Notes: generated by a model not told the origin, from the letters alone. 64,000 nt of DNA from Polyangiaceae bacterium (GCA_041389725.1 JAWKRG010000013.1:236769-300768), one strand, 5' to 3'; numbered from the stretch's first letter, positions 1-9,235 are shown. Numbers and translations: made by a program.

Positions 1-1
1 G

Positions 2-238
2 CGCGGTCAGCTCCGCGACGCGGCCGATGCGGAAGCCTACCTTTTCCAGGCCATCATCTTGTTGGTCTGCGGCTCGGTCTTTTCCGAGAGCTTCAGCCCG
101 CTCATGCCCAAGAACAGCGAGCGTGGCGCACCCTTGGCACGTCTGCACCAAGAGCTTCTGCGCTTGGCCAAGACGGGCCTCTTCGTTGCAGCGGACGCCC
201 CCGGAACCCTGGAGAGCGCAGTAGGAGTCAGCCCATGA
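2..238 (+). CDS. C-terminal end of an unrecognised protein (5' end outside window)
   Basis: An open frame runs in from the left edge and stops at the TGA at 236-238, overlapping the next gene's ATG as ATGA. About 78 residues are visible. They look helical, with a hydrophobic stretch (FQAIILLVCGSVF) near the start of the visible part. The four-base overlap implies translational coupling to the acyl-CoA dehydrogenase. A TetR-type ligand-binding C-terminus would fit this neighbour, but no DNA-binding part is visible and the family is not recognised. Confidence 0.55.
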   Translation, partial: RGQLRDAADAEAYLFQAIILLVCGSVFSESFSPLMPKNSERGAPLARLHQELLRLAKTGLFVAADAPGTLESAVGVSP

Positions 239-2142
239 GCAACTTTCTCAAAGACAACGACGACCTCAAGTACTACCTGGAGCGCGGCATCGACTGGGAC
301 GCGGTGATTCGCGTGAACGAGGCTGGCATCGGTGAAGGCCACGCCTTTGGCAGTGTAGACGAGGCCAAGCAGCTGTACTCGGACCTGGCCGCGAGCGTCG
401 GTGAGTTCGTGGCAACCCAGGTGGCGCCACATGCCCTGACCATCGACGAGCAAGGCGTCCACATGAAGGACGGCGAGGCGGTGCAGTCGCCGGTGATGGA
501 CGACATCATGCGGCAGATCCAAGAACTGGAGCTGCACGGACTCTGCCTGCCGCGAGAGCTGGGCGGTTTGAACGCGCCGTTCCTACTCTACTTGCTGAAC
601 GTGGAGCTGTTCGCGCGTGCCGACGTGTCGGTGATGGCCCATCACGGCTTCCACGGCGGGATGGCGCTGGCCATGCTGCTGCTCAGCATTCGGGAAGGGT
701 CGACCCAGTTCGATCCCACGACCTTGGGCATCAGCCACACGCGCTTCGCGGACTACATCGAGGAAATCCGCGAGGGCAAAGCCTGGGGTTGCATGGACAT
801 CACCGAGCCCCACGCCGGTAGCGACATGGCATCCCTGCGTGCCTTCGGCGAGCAGGACGAGGCCGGCAACTGGTTCGTGACGGGGCAGAAGATCTTCATC
901 ACCTCCGGCCACGGCAAGTATCACTTCGTGATCGCCCGCACCGAAAAGCCCACGGACAGCGACGACCCGATGGCCGGACTCGCCGGACTGAGCATGTTCC
1001 TGGTGCCCACCTACGAAGAGGGCCCCGAAGGCCGCAAGCGCATCGTGAGCCTGGATCGTGTCGAAGAGAAGATGGGGCACCACGGCTCTGCCACGGCCGC
1101 TCTCTCTTTCGAGCGCGCACCGGCGCACCTGGTCGGCAAGCGCGGTGAAGGCTTCCAGCAGATGCTGGTACTGATGAACAACGCGCGGCTCAGCGTCGGG
1201 TTCGAGAGCATCGGCCTGTGCGAAGCCGCGTATCGCTCCGCCAAGAGCTACGCCGAAGAGCGCCGCTCCATGGGCAAGACCCTGGACCGCCACGAGATGA
1301 TCGCCGACTACCTCGACGAGATGCAGACGGACATCCAAGGACTTCGCGCCCTGGCGATGTCCGGCGCCTTCCACGAAGAGATGGCGCAAAAGCTCGCCAT
1401 TCGCGCCCAGGCGCGCCCCGAGGGCGAGCTGGAAGCCCGGCGCGTGGCGCGGGAAATCAAGGTGCACCAGCAAGCGGCGCGGCGCGTGACCCCGCTCTTG
1501 AAGTACGCCGCGTCCGAGCGTGCGGTGGACATGGCGCGCCGGGCAATTCAGATCCACGGCGGCGCGGGCTACATCCGTGAGTACGGCACCGAAAAGCTGC
1601 TGCGCGACGCGATGGTGATGCCCATCTACGAGGGCACGAGTCAGATCCAGTCGCTGATGGCGATGAAGGACACCTTGAGCGGCATCATGAAGAACCCGCA
1701 GGGCTTCGTGAAGCGCATCGCCCAGACGCGTTGGAACGCTCTGTCCGCCAAGGATCCCCTGGAGCGCCGCGTCGCCAAACTGTCACTGCTCTCCCTGTCG
1801 GCGCAGCAGTACCTCTTGACGCGCACCGCAGGGGCGAAGGTGCGCGGGCTCTCGGGCAAGCCGGCGAAGACTTGGACGCGGGAGTTGTTCAAGAACTGGG
1901 ATCCGAAGCGTGACTTCGCTTTGGCCATGCTGCACGCCGAACGCCTGACGAAGCTGCTGGCGGACGAAGCGATCTGCGAAGCGCTGCTGGAGCAGGCCAA
2001 GCACCACCCGGATCGCGCGGAGGTGCTGGAGCGCTACCTGGAGCGTGCGGAGCCTCGCGCGCGCCACGTACTGGAGGAGATCACCACGCGTCGAGCACGC
2101 TTCCTCGATCGCCTTCAACACGAGCCCGCTGCCGCGGAGTAG
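235..2142 (+). CDS. Acyl-CoA dehydrogenase, long form
   Basis: FAD-dependent alpha,beta-dehydrogenation of an acyl-CoA, passing electrons to electron-transfer flavoprotein in fatty-acid or amino-acid degradation. The family signatures are intact: TEPHAGSD followed by GQKIFITSG in the middle domain, GGAGYIREYG in the C-terminal domain, and PIYEGTSQIQ, whose Glu (about residue 466) is in the usual catalytic-base position. At 635 residues it is much longer than the usual 380 and resembles the large AidB/DmdC-like dehydrogenases with an extra helical C-terminal domain. The ATG overlaps the stop of the preceding gene (ATGA). The substrate cannot be told from sequence. Confidence 0.93.
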   Translation: MSNFLKDNDDLKYYLERGIDWDAVIRVNEAGIGEGHAFGSVDEAKQLYSDLAASVGEFVATQVAPHALTIDEQGVHMKDGEAVQSPVMDDIMRQIQELELHGLCLPRELGGLNAPFLLYLLNVELFARADVSVMAHHGFHGGMALAMLLLSIREGSTQFDPTTLGISHTRFADYIEEIREGKAWGCMDITEPHAGSDMASLRAFGEQDEAGNWFVTGQKIFITSGHGKYHFVIARTEKPTDSDDPMAGLAGLSMFLVPTYEEGPEGRKRIVSLDRVEEKMGHHGSATAALSFERAPAHLVGKRGEGFQQMLVLMNNARLSVGFESIGLCEAAYRSAKSYAEERRSMGKTLDRHEMIADYLDEMQTDIQGLRALAMSGAFHEEMAQKLAIRAQARPEGELEARRVAREIKVHQQAARRVTPLLKYAASERAVDMARRAIQIHGGAGYIREYGTEKLLRDAMVMPIYEGTSQIQSLMAMKDTLSGIMKNPQGFVKRIAQTRWNALSAKDPLERRVAKLSLLSLSAQQYLLTRTAGAKVRGLSGKPAKTWTRELFKNWDPKRDFALAMLHAERLTKLLADEAICEALLEQAKHHPDRAEVLERYLERAEPRARHVLEEITTRRARFLDRLQHEPAAAE

Positions 2143-2232
2143 TTCACCCTGAGGCCAACGTGGGCGGAATAGGCCAGGCCCACAGAAGCGTTGCCTCGAC
2201 GCGCAAAGTCCACCACTCTGCGCGCGATCCCC

Positions 2233-3330
2233 GTGCTGACCGCTCGCGCATATTTCGTGCTCGTCTTGCTCGCCATGGGGGGCTGCGACGGGCGCGCGCG
2301 ACACGCCGGGGCACAGGCGTCCTCCGCGTCGCCCAGCGCTGAGCCGGGTCCTGCCGGCAGCACAGCGCCATCGGCGCAACCCCAACCCGCACATCTCGAG
2401 CCCGGGCCCGATGCCGCCGTCGGCGATGCCGCGACCGTTGCGCGGCCAAGTGGCGGACTCCCGGTGCTCGAAGCCCTCGGCTTCGCGATCACCAAGCGCT
2501 ACCAGGAAAAGCATCTGCCCTGGCTGCAAGTCGCCGAACTCAACTGGCAAGCGGACGCCTCCGAGTTGCCGAAGCTTCCACCCGAACCTGGCCTCGAGTC
2601 CGCGGGCTGCCCCGCGGGCATGGTACGCGTGCGCGGCAAGATGCTCGTCGACGCCAAGGGTCGCGACGATACCGACGGCGTGCACGTGGTCCAAGATCGC
2701 GCCTGCAGCCACTGGCGCACCAACGGTCGAGGTCTGGAAGGCCAGTGCGACACCTTCGACGCGGCGCGCTGGCGCGAGCTTTCCAAGGAACTGCCACGGC
2801 ACGACGTCGACGTGTGCATGGATCGCTACGAGTTCCCCAACACCTACGGCGAGTATCCGCTGGTGGTGGTGCGTTTCATCGAGGGAGAGAACTACTGCAA
2901 GAAGGTCGGCAAGCGCTTGTGCACCGAGAGCGAATGGACCTTCGCCTGCGAGGGAGAAGAAGGCCTGCCCTATCCCTACGGCTACGTCCGCGACAAGAAT
3001 GCCTGCACCATCGACATCTTGGCGTCCGGCGCGGGAGGAGACACGTTCAAGCCGCGCACCACGGCACGCACCGCCCGCGGCGTGGACTTCGCTTGGCATG
3101 GCACGCGCTCCGGCGAGCGCGCGGCCTGCAAGAGCCCCTTCGGAGTCATGGACATGACCGGCAACGTCGATGAGTGGACGCGCTCGGTGCGACGCTACGG
3201 CTACCGCATGATCCTCAAGGGAGGACACTGGGGACCGGCGCGACAACGCTGCCGTCCGCAGACCCGCGGTCACGGCCCGATGTACGTGCGTTACGACCTT
3301 GGTTTCCGCTGCTGCCAGGATCCGAAATAG
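2233..3330 (+). CDS. FGE-sulfatase (SUMF1)-fold lipoprotein
   Basis: Predicted lipoprotein: starting at the GTG at 2233 gives a signal peptide with lipobox LLAMGGC (Cys18). An in-frame TTG at 2191 would only add a charged extension. A Pro/Ala-rich linker follows, then from about residue 190 a formylglycine-generating-enzyme-like domain: CMDRYEFPN, GKRLCTESEW, YPYGY, MDMTGNVDEW, LKGGHW and DLGFRCC at the end. True FGEs oxidise a sulfatase cysteine, but most bacterial SUMF1-fold lipoproteins have other or unknown roles. The many cysteines suggest an oxidised, exported protein. No sulfatase gene lies nearby. The next gene is another lipoprotein in the same direction. Confidence 0.85.
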   Translation: MLTARAYFVLVLLAMGGCDGRARHAGAQASSASPSAEPGPAGSTAPSAQPQPAHLEPGPDAAVGDAATVARPSGGLPVLEALGFAITKRYQEKHLPWLQVAELNWQADASELPKLPPEPGLESAGCPAGMVRVRGKMLVDAKGRDDTDGVHVVQDRACSHWRTNGRGLEGQCDTFDAARWRELSKELPRHDVDVCMDRYEFPNTYGEYPLVVVRFIEGENYCKKVGKRLCTESEWTFACEGEEGLPYPYGYVRDKNACTIDILASGAGGDTFKPRTTARTARGVDFAWHGTRSGERAACKSPFGVMDMTGNVDEWTRSVRRYGYRMILKGGHWGPARQRCRPQTRGHGPMYVRYDLGFRCCQDPK

Positions 3331-3397
3331 CCCGCCGCTGACGGTGGGTCGAAAGACCTGCTATGACCCGGTCGACTGCCCTCGAGGAGCTACGACG

Positions 3398-4402
3398 ATG
3401 CGCATCTTCGTTCCTTTGCTGATCGCCCTCGGCTGCACCGCGTGCGGGGGAGAAGACGGCCCCGAACCGCCGAAGGACGGCTGGCAGCTGGTGTTCGAAG
3501 ACTTGCCGGGCGCGTTGATCAGCGTCTCGGGCACGAGCTCCACGGACATCTGGGCCGTTGGAGGCAACCCCGGAGACGGCAGCGGCGCCTTCGTTCTGCA
3601 TTTCGACGGCACGAGCTGGAAGCGCGTGTCGCCCGGCGTCGATGTGGATCTGTGGTGGGTGCATGCCTTTGCGGGCGGCCCCGCCTTCTTCGGTGGCGCG
3701 AACGGCACCATCCTGAAGTACGAAGACGGCAGCTTCCAGCCGATGACCACGCCCTCCCAAGCCACGGTCTTCGGCATTTGGGGAACGGCGCCGGACAAGT
3801 TGTGGGCCGTCGGCGGCACACCCACGGGCAGCGGCAATCAATTCATCTGGCGCTACGACGGCACGCAGTGGACCGACGCCCCGGGCCAGCCCAGCGTGGC
3901 GATCAGTAGCTACTTCAAGGTGTGGGGCAAGTCCGACAGCGACGTCCGCGTCGTCGGGATGGACGGAGTGATCTTGCATTGGGACGGCGCCGTGTTCACT
4001 CAGGCCAGTTCACCGGTGACGCAGCGATTGCTGACGCTGCACGTGGACGGTGATGGGCCGTGGACGGCCGTGGGCGGCAACGCACGCCCCGTGATCCTGG
4101 AGGACGACGGCTCGGGCTGGAAAGACGTGACGCCCAGCGAGCTGGACCGCGCGATGATCGGCGTGCGCATGCAAGGCAGCGAAGGCTGGGCCGTGGGCAA
4201 CGTGGGCACGGTGCTTCACCGGGGCGAAGGCGGCTGGAGCGAGGAACAGCACGGCATCGACGTCTTTGGCGACTTTCACTCGGTGTTCGTGGACGACGCG
4301 GGCGGGGTGTGGGCCGCGGGAGGCGACATCGCCGCGCTGCCCTTGGTCAACGGCATCTTGCTGCACAAGGGCAAGCACGTCCCGAGCGGCAAGTACCAGT
4401 GA
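3398..4402 (+). CDS. Propeller-like repeat lipoprotein
   Basis: Exported protein of 334 residues with a short signal peptide ending in a Cys-containing lipobox (LGCTACGG). The ATG at 3398 is chosen because it begins this signal. The body consists of repeats of about 45-50 residues with the core DIWAVGG or KLWAVGG followed by a WKRV/WTDAP-like strand, e.g. SSTDIWAVGG, APDKLWAVGG, GEGWAVGNVGTVLH and GGVWAAGG. These resemble Ycf48/Kelch-type beta-propeller blades found in many myxobacterial lipoproteins. Likely a surface or periplasmic binding protein; the ligand is unknown. It follows the SUMF1-fold lipoprotein by 67 bp and may be co-transcribed. Confidence 0.8.
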   Translation: MRIFVPLLIALGCTACGGEDGPEPPKDGWQLVFEDLPGALISVSGTSSTDIWAVGGNPGDGSGAFVLHFDGTSWKRVSPGVDVDLWWVHAFAGGPAFFGGANGTILKYEDGSFQPMTTPSQATVFGIWGTAPDKLWAVGGTPTGSGNQFIWRYDGTQWTDAPGQPSVAISSYFKVWGKSDSDVRVVGMDGVILHWDGAVFTQASSPVTQRLLTLHVDGDGPWTAVGGNARPVILEDDGSGWKDVTPSELDRAMIGVRMQGSEGWAVGNVGTVLHRGEGGWSEEQHGIDVFGDFHSVFVDDAGGVWAAGGDIAALPLVNGILLHKGKHVPSGKYQ

Positions 4403-4499
4403 AGCGGCGCCAAGCAGCGATGCGGCGGGCAGCGACGCAGCGGACAGCCATGCGGCACCAAGCCGCAACGCGGCACCAAACGGTGACGCCGCGTCGCGT
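4403..4499. other. Short spacer with degenerate GCGGCA/GCAGCGA repeats
   Basis: A 97-bp gap between two converging genes, made of loosely repeated GCGGCACCAA-like and GCAGCGATGCGG-like words. No gene or clear terminator hairpin is seen. Confidence 0.4.
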
Positions 4500-5942
4500 T
4501 CAGTTTCCGGGCAGCTTGTACTTCGGATCGTAGCCCGTGCCCCAGGCGTTGCCGGTTCCGCTGCCGTCGCCGTCGCGATCTCCGAAGTTCTTGTCGTTCC
4601 CTGTGTAGACCACGGCACCGTCGTCGGAGTAGCGGTTGTCACGCACGTCGTCGAGCTTGCCGCCGCCGTAGATGACGACAGGACCAAAGGCCGCATCGCG
4701 CCCGAAGCGATTGTGGCGCAGCACACCACCGTCCACGCCCCAGCGCAGCGAGAATCCGCCGCCAGCGACGTAGTTGTAGTCCATCGTCAGATTGGTGAGA
4801 GCTCCTTGATTCGCCGCCAGTTGGATACCGTTGGCGTCCACGGTCAGCACCAGGGAGTTGTGGCGCAGGATGGCGTCCTTACCCCGGGTGGACTGCACGG
4901 AGTCCAGGTGCGCGGGCGGAATGTAGATCTGCTCGTGGACGTAGTTGTCGACGTACAGGCCGTCGTCCATCTTGAAGCCGTCGTTGACGTGGTGGATGTT
5001 GCAGCGACGAATGGTGCGCTGGAACTGGCCCGTCGCGGAAAGCCCGTTGCCCGGCAAGACCGCTGACGTCTTGGGATCGTAGGAGGAGATCGTTGCGCCC
5101 ACGGGATGCGTCGCCTTGATGTTCGGTGGCCCGGTGACGATCGTGACCGTTCCGTTCTGGTTCTGAGTGTAGTGACGCTCCAAGCTCAGGGTGTAGGGGC
5201 CGGAGCCCTTGCTGGCGGTGACTCGCAAGGTCTGCAGGCTCGCCCCTTGCGACGACAGCAGCAGGTAGGCGCCGACGGGGACGGGCTTGTCGACTTCGAT
5301 CTGGGTCGCGCCCGGACTGACCGCCTTGGTGAGCACGGCATAGCTGCCTTCCAAGCCAATCTCGCTGTCCTCGACCAGCGCACCCGCGGCGCGAATGGTG
5401 ATCGCGGAGAACTGACTGCCGTACACGCGACAGTTTCGCACCGTGACGTTGGCGTGCTTGATGTCGATGCCGCCGGTGATCAGCATGTTCTCGATCACCT
5501 CACCGGCCTTGGTGGTCACGTAGTTGCCGTTGTGTACTTTGAGGCTGCTCACGGGCGTCAACAGCCCGGTGGTCGTCGAGTTCGGAAAACCCGGCGGCAC
5601 CAGGCAATCGAAGGCCGCCGAGACGCCCTTGGCGCCACAGCCTGTCGTCGGTGCGCCCCCGGAACCCGCGCTACCGCCACTTCCCGCGCTACCACCCGCT
5701 CCGGCGCCCGCGCCCATTCCCGCGCTGCCGCCCGCGGCGCCCGCAAATCCTGCCGCGCCGCCCTGCCCACCGCCGGCACTGCCGCCGCCGCTACCCGCGC
5801 TTCCTGCATCGCCGCCCGTTCCCGTCGCGCCGGCGCCCGATGCACCGGCTGCGCCCTTGGCGGGATCGTCGCTCGCAGACGAACAAGCCAGGAGCAGCGT
5901 GCTCCCCAGAAGAACCGCACCCAACCGCGTCGCATTCGCCAT
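4500..5942 (-). CDS. Right-handed beta-helix lipoprotein
   Basis: Predicted lipoprotein of 480 residues. The ATG at 5942 gives a signal peptide ending TLLLAC (Cys20). Residues of about 25-115 are a low-complexity Gly/Ala/Ser spacer typical of Polyangia surface lipoproteins. The rest looks like a parallel beta-helix: 'NVTVRNCRVYGS', 'ALVEDSEIGLEGS', 'RRCNIHHVNDGFKMDDG', 'VLRHNRFG' are Asn-rich turn motifs of the pectate-lyase / NosD type. It could be a polysaccharide lyase or a binding protein; no catalytic residues can be assigned by eye. It ends convergently with the propeller-like lipoprotein and lies downstream of the radical SAM gene. Confidence 0.8.
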   Translation of the reverse strand: MANATRLGAVLLGSTLLLACSSASDDPAKGAAGASGAGATGTGGDAGSAGSGGGSAGGGQGGAAGFAGAAGGSAGMGAGAGAGGSAGSGGSAGSGGAPTTGCGAKGVSAAFDCLVPPGFPNSTTTGLLTPVSSLKVHNGNYVTTKAGEVIENMLITGGIDIKHANVTVRNCRVYGSQFSAITIRAAGALVEDSEIGLEGSYAVLTKAVSPGATQIEVDKPVPVGAYLLLSSQGASLQTLRVTASKGSGPYTLSLERHYTQNQNGTVTIVTGPPNIKATHPVGATISSYDPKTSAVLPGNGLSATGQFQRTIRRCNIHHVNDGFKMDDGLYVDNYVHEQIYIPPAHLDSVQSTRGKDAILRHNSLVLTVDANGIQLAANQGALTNLTMDYNYVAGGGFSLRWGVDGGVLRHNRFGRDAAFGPVVIYGGGKLDDVRDNRYSDDGAVVYTGNDKNFGDRDGDGSGTGNAWGTGYDPKYKLPGN

Positions 5943-6084
5943 GTACCTTGAGTACGCGCAAGCGCGATCTCGCGCCATTACGAAGCCTGCGCGCTTTGAG
6001 CCGCCTGAACCCGGGCGCCTGCGCGCTTCGAGGCCCCGCAAACTCGATGCCCTGATTCTCGGCCCGTTTTGCGTTCGCTGCGAT

Positions 6085-7260
6085 TCAGCGATTCGGTTCG
6101 ACCTCGGCCTCGTGCTCCAGGGCGACGCCGTGCCGCTCGGCGCGCAGGGACTCGCCGCCGCGGCGCTTGGCATAGCGCTTCAAGCTCTCTTCGCTGACCA
6201 CACCCACCGGCGGCGCGTCGGCCGGGCGTGGATCCTTGGAGTGCGCGCCAGCCAGGGTTTCTTCGCAACGCGATTCGAAGTCGCGTTGCCAATCCTCGAA
6301 GGTCGCGAAGCGCGCGGTGGGATCGCTGCCGTCGAAGAGCACGCGCTTGACGATGGCGTCGCGCGACACGAACACCGGCGAAAGCTCGGCGGGGTCGTAG
6401 GCGTCGCCGCGATCGAAGAGGCCACCGCAGATGGTGCGCAAGGTGCAGGCATCGCAGCCCTCGGCGTAAATGTGGCCCCAGCTCGTCTGGCGCACGGTCT
6501 GCTTCGCGTCCAGAAAGTGCACGATGCGCTCTTCGCCCTTGACGATCTTGCGGGTCTCGGTGCTGGCCCAGGCGAACTCCGTCATGTAGCAGAGGGGCAC
6601 GCGCTCCACGCGGAAGCTGCGACCGCTCTGCTGCAGCAGGGCAAGCGCGCGGTGCAGCGACACTTCGAAATCGCGCAAGCGCGGCGTGAACATGTCCTGG
6701 TTCACTTCGGCGCGGCCCATGCTCGGGTCGAGGTTGTTCCAGACGAAATGCCGCACTTCGGGGTGATGCCGGATGAAGTAGCGGATGTTCTCGTCCAAGT
6801 GATCGGCGTTGAGCTTGTTGATCACGCAGTTGACGTTGGCCTGGATACCGAAACGCGCGGCGTTCTCCAGGGCGGCGAAGGCGCGCGGCAGCGTTGCGGG
6901 CGTTCCGCGGATCTGCTCTTCCACTTCGGGCCGCACCGAGTAGACCGATACGTGCACGAGCTCGAGCCCCGCTTCGGCCATCTCGCGGGCAAAGTCTTCG
7001 TCGGCCAAGCGCGTGCCGTTGGTGATCATGCGCACGTGCAGGCCCACTTCTCGGGCGTAGGCCGTGATGCGAGGAAGCTCCGGGTGCAGCGTGGGCTCGC
7101 CCCCGGTGAGGATCACGCCGAAGTACTTGCGTGCGACGAAGTCGTCCACCAACTCCTTCATGGTCTCGAAGGTGTGCTCGTAGGGCGTGGTCGGGTTGGA
7201 GCAAAAACCACAGAAGTGGTTGCAGTGGCGAACGACCTGGATGTAGCCGAGGTTCGCCAT
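6085..7260 (-). CDS. Radical SAM enzyme with SPASM/twitch-like C-terminus
   Basis: The [4Fe-4S]-SAM motif CNHFCGFC (Cys13, Cys17, Cys20) is intact, followed by LTGGEPTLHPEL and MITNGTRL, both typical of the radical SAM barrel. A second cysteine cluster, CDACTLRTIC, near residue 290 resembles a SPASM/twitch auxiliary-cluster site, as in peptide-modifying maturases. Its start codon overlaps the stop of the zinc peptidase gene (TGATG), so the two are translationally coupled. Substrate unknown: a peptide-modifying role is attractive because of the coupled peptidase, but no precursor peptide gene was seen. Confidence 0.88.
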   Translation of the reverse strand: MANLGYIQVVRHCNHFCGFCSNPTTPYEHTFETMKELVDDFVARKYFGVILTGGEPTLHPELPRITAYAREVGLHVRMITNGTRLADEDFAREMAEAGLELVHVSVYSVRPEVEEQIRGTPATLPRAFAALENAARFGIQANVNCVINKLNADHLDENIRYFIRHHPEVRHFVWNNLDPSMGRAEVNQDMFTPRLRDFEVSLHRALALLQQSGRSFRVERVPLCYMTEFAWASTETRKIVKGEERIVHFLDAKQTVRQTSWGHIYAEGCDACTLRTICGGLFDRGDAYDPAELSPVFVSRDAIVKRVLFDGSDPTARFATFEDWQRDFESRCEETLAGAHSKDPRPADAPPVGVVSEESLKRYAKRRGGESLRAERHGVALEHEAEVEPNR

Positions 7261-8108
7261 CAGCGCGGCCCGAACAGCGCCGCCGTGCGCGCATCACGAC
7301 TCTGCACCCACTGGCGAAGGTGACGCGCCTTCGCGTCCAGGCGCGGGTCGCGCTGCGTCTGTCGTTGCATGGACCCAGGCGAAACCAGCAGGAATGCGAA
7401 GGTTTCCGCCTTGTCCTCTTCCAGCCCGCTCTTGGCGTACTCGGTGACGAAGCCGGCGCCCCCGCTGCCAAAACGCGAGGTTGCACCGTCACGCATGAAG
7501 CGTCCGCCAAAGCCATAGACGAAGTAGCGATCGTTCAAGGCCTCCCACTCGGGGTCCCGCGTGACTTGATCGTCGGCGGTGTAGTCCATGAAGTGGAACA
7601 CCTCGTGATGCAGCAATCGGCGGAGGAAAGCGTCCGGCGCATCCACGTCGAGCACCAAGCTCTGCTCCAGGTTCGGGAGGGAGGGGATCTTGACGCCGGC
7701 CTCCTCGAGGCCCGAGCACAGCAGCACGCGTCGGAAGCGATGGGCACGCAAGAACCCGGTGGGATAGCGCGACAGCTCTTCGATCACGATGCGCGCCACC
7801 CTCGCGTCAGCGCCCGCTGCTGCACCACTCAGCCTTCCGCCGGCCAAGTCCAATCGGAATGCCTTCGTCGCGCGCCAGAGTTGCACGCCGATCGCGTCGG
7901 CGGCCTCTCCGTGCTCGTTCGTCGCGCGTTCGAAACCGTGATCGGCGAAGGACGCCTCCACCCGCTCGTCGATGGCCTCGAGGCGGGCCGCGTAGGCGGC
8001 GCGCTCGTCGACCAGGTTTTCGGCCATCCATCCCACCGCTGGCGTCACCACGAAGGCCGAGGCCACGGTCAGCGCCATGAAGCTGGGACGGAAGCTGCGG
8101 AAGTTCAT
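7260..8108 (-). CDS. HExxH zinc peptidase, membrane-anchored
   Basis: 282 residues, starting at the ATG at 8108. The N-terminus has a hydrophobic segment (MALTVASAFVVTPAVGW) that is a signal anchor or signal peptide. The middle carries HHEVFHFMDY, an HExxH zinc site, and later ESGLEEDKAETFAFLL-type acidic residues (E..DKAETF) that could supply the third ligand, as in gluzincin-like peptidases. The architecture resembles 'putative zinc-binding metallopeptidase' families found beside radical SAM genes. The stop overlaps the radical SAM start, implying a joint role. Confidence 0.78.
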   Translation of the reverse strand: MNFRSFRPSFMALTVASAFVVTPAVGWMAENLVDERAAYAARLEAIDERVEASFADHGFERATNEHGEAADAIGVQLWRATKAFRLDLAGGRLSGAAAGADARVARIVIEELSRYPTGFLRAHRFRRVLLCSGLEEAGVKIPSLPNLEQSLVLDVDAPDAFLRRLLHHEVFHFMDYTADDQVTRDPEWEALNDRYFVYGFGGRFMRDGATSRFGSGGAGFVTEYAKSGLEEDKAETFAFLLVSPGSMQRQTQRDPRLDAKARHLRQWVQSRDARTAALFGPR

Positions 8109-8249
8109 CGAGCGGGGCGAGGCCTCTTCGAGTGCTTGGGAACGGACACCCAAGCAGCGCACCCGTTCAAATCTAACTGCGACCCCGGATGGGAAACAGC
8201 GGCCGCCGAAATTTTGGCCGAAAATCCCACATGTGGCACATCCACCTAC
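8109..8249. promoter_or_regulatory. Divergent promoter region with AT-centred palindrome
   Basis: A 141-bp region between two divergent genes that must hold both promoters. It contains the near-palindrome GGCCGAAATTTTGGCC at about 8205-8220 and CACATGTG at about 8229-8236, both possible operator sites. No sigma-70 consensus is obvious. Confidence 0.4.
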
Positions 8250-9098
8250 ATGCGCGCCTTGTGCCTGCTGGCCCCACTTTTGGCCGTCGGTTGCATTCGC
8301 GAGCCGTTTCCGGCCGAAACTCCGGCTCGATCTCCAGTGGCCGGCCCCGGCTACCAGTGGCCGCCGGCCGTGACCTATGCGGATGGGCCGGAGCCCGGCA
8401 TTCCACCCGTCCCGCCGGAGGCGATTCCATCCGCCACTGCAGCGCCCGCGGTCTTTCAGCCGCCACCTCCCCCGGCGCGATTCCCGACGCCCATGGCACT
8501 GCCGATGCCACGGGTCGAAAGCCAAGTGCCTGCCGGGGGGAGCGAGTGCATTGCCAAGCTGGGCGCCCTCGGCGTGAACTTCGAGCGCCTCGACTCACGC
8601 AAAGGTGTCGAGACACCGGTGGTGGTCAAAGGCGATCTCGGCGGCGTGCGCTACGTCGCCGGTGCAGGCCTACCGCTCGAGCTCGATTGTCGCATGGCCG
8701 TCACCCTGCAAGAAGTCGGTCCGCTCCTGCGCGCCCTCGGTGTGAGCGATCTGCGCTTTTCCGGCGCCTACGTCTATCGCATGAGTCGTGTCGGGCGCCT
8801 GAGCTATCACGCCTACGGCCTTGCCATCGACGTGCATGCGCTGCGCGACGCGGCTGGCTGGCACGAGGTCAAGACCGACTTCGCGCGTGGGCTCCCCGAC
8901 GGCTGCGCCCCGAGTGCTCCCGCGCTCAACCGCGTTGCCTGCGAGCTGAAGCGCACCGGGCGCTTCAAGGAAATGCTCACCCCCGACTACAACGCGGACC
9001 ATCACGATCATTTGCACTGGGGCGTTGCGCCGCTACCACAGCCAGACGCGCCTGCACCCGCGGCGGGTCAGGCGGCGCTCAGCCTGAAACGGCCCTGA
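8250..9098 (+). CDS. Extensin-like (Ext-C) peptidase lipoprotein
   Basis: Lipoprotein of 282 residues: the ATG at 8250 begins a signal peptide ending LLAVGC. A Pro-rich linker follows, then an extensin-like C-terminal domain: CIAKLGALGVNF at its start, ELDCRMAV, SYHAYGLAIDVHAL and finally ADHHDHLHWGV. The H...D pair in HAYGLAIDVH and the H-x-H near the end match the zinc ligands of LAS-type D-Ala-D-Ala or L,D peptidases, so a peptidoglycan-cleaving role in the periplasm is likely. It is transcribed away from the zinc peptidase. Confidence 0.85.
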   Translation: MRALCLLAPLLAVGCIREPFPAETPARSPVAGPGYQWPPAVTYADGPEPGIPPVPPEAIPSATAAPAVFQPPPPPARFPTPMALPMPRVESQVPAGGSECIAKLGALGVNFERLDSRKGVETPVVVKGDLGGVRYVAGAGLPLELDCRMAVTLQEVGPLLRALGVSDLRFSGAYVYRMSRVGRLSYHAYGLAIDVHALRDAAGWHEVKTDFARGLPDGCAPSAPALNRVACELKRTGRFKEMLTPDYNADHHDHLHWGVAPLPQPDAPAPAAGQAALSLKRP

Positions 9099-9123
9099 CA
9101 CGCGGGTTCAGCAGCGCCCCGCG

Positions 9124-9199
9124 AAGTCGACCCACGCGACGTGGACCCGCGCACACGGCGTACCCCCGCAAATCGACCGACGCGCCGTGCACCCACGCG
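9124..9199 (+). repeat. Two degenerate direct repeats in spacer
   Basis: Two roughly 28-bp copies, starting near 9124 (AAGTCGACCCACGCGACGTG) and 9170 (AAATCGACCGACGCGCCGTG), lie in the 137-bp spacer before the CBS gene. They could be a regulator site or a decayed mini-repeat. Confidence 0.4.
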
Positions 9200-9235
9200 A
9201 TCCCCAACGCCACCGAAGCGTGGTATGCGAGGCCC

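Noticed and set aside
7131..8249. Upstream extension of the extensin-type gene
   Set aside because: The in-frame extension runs antisense to the zinc peptidase; the lipobox signal at 8250 marks the true start.
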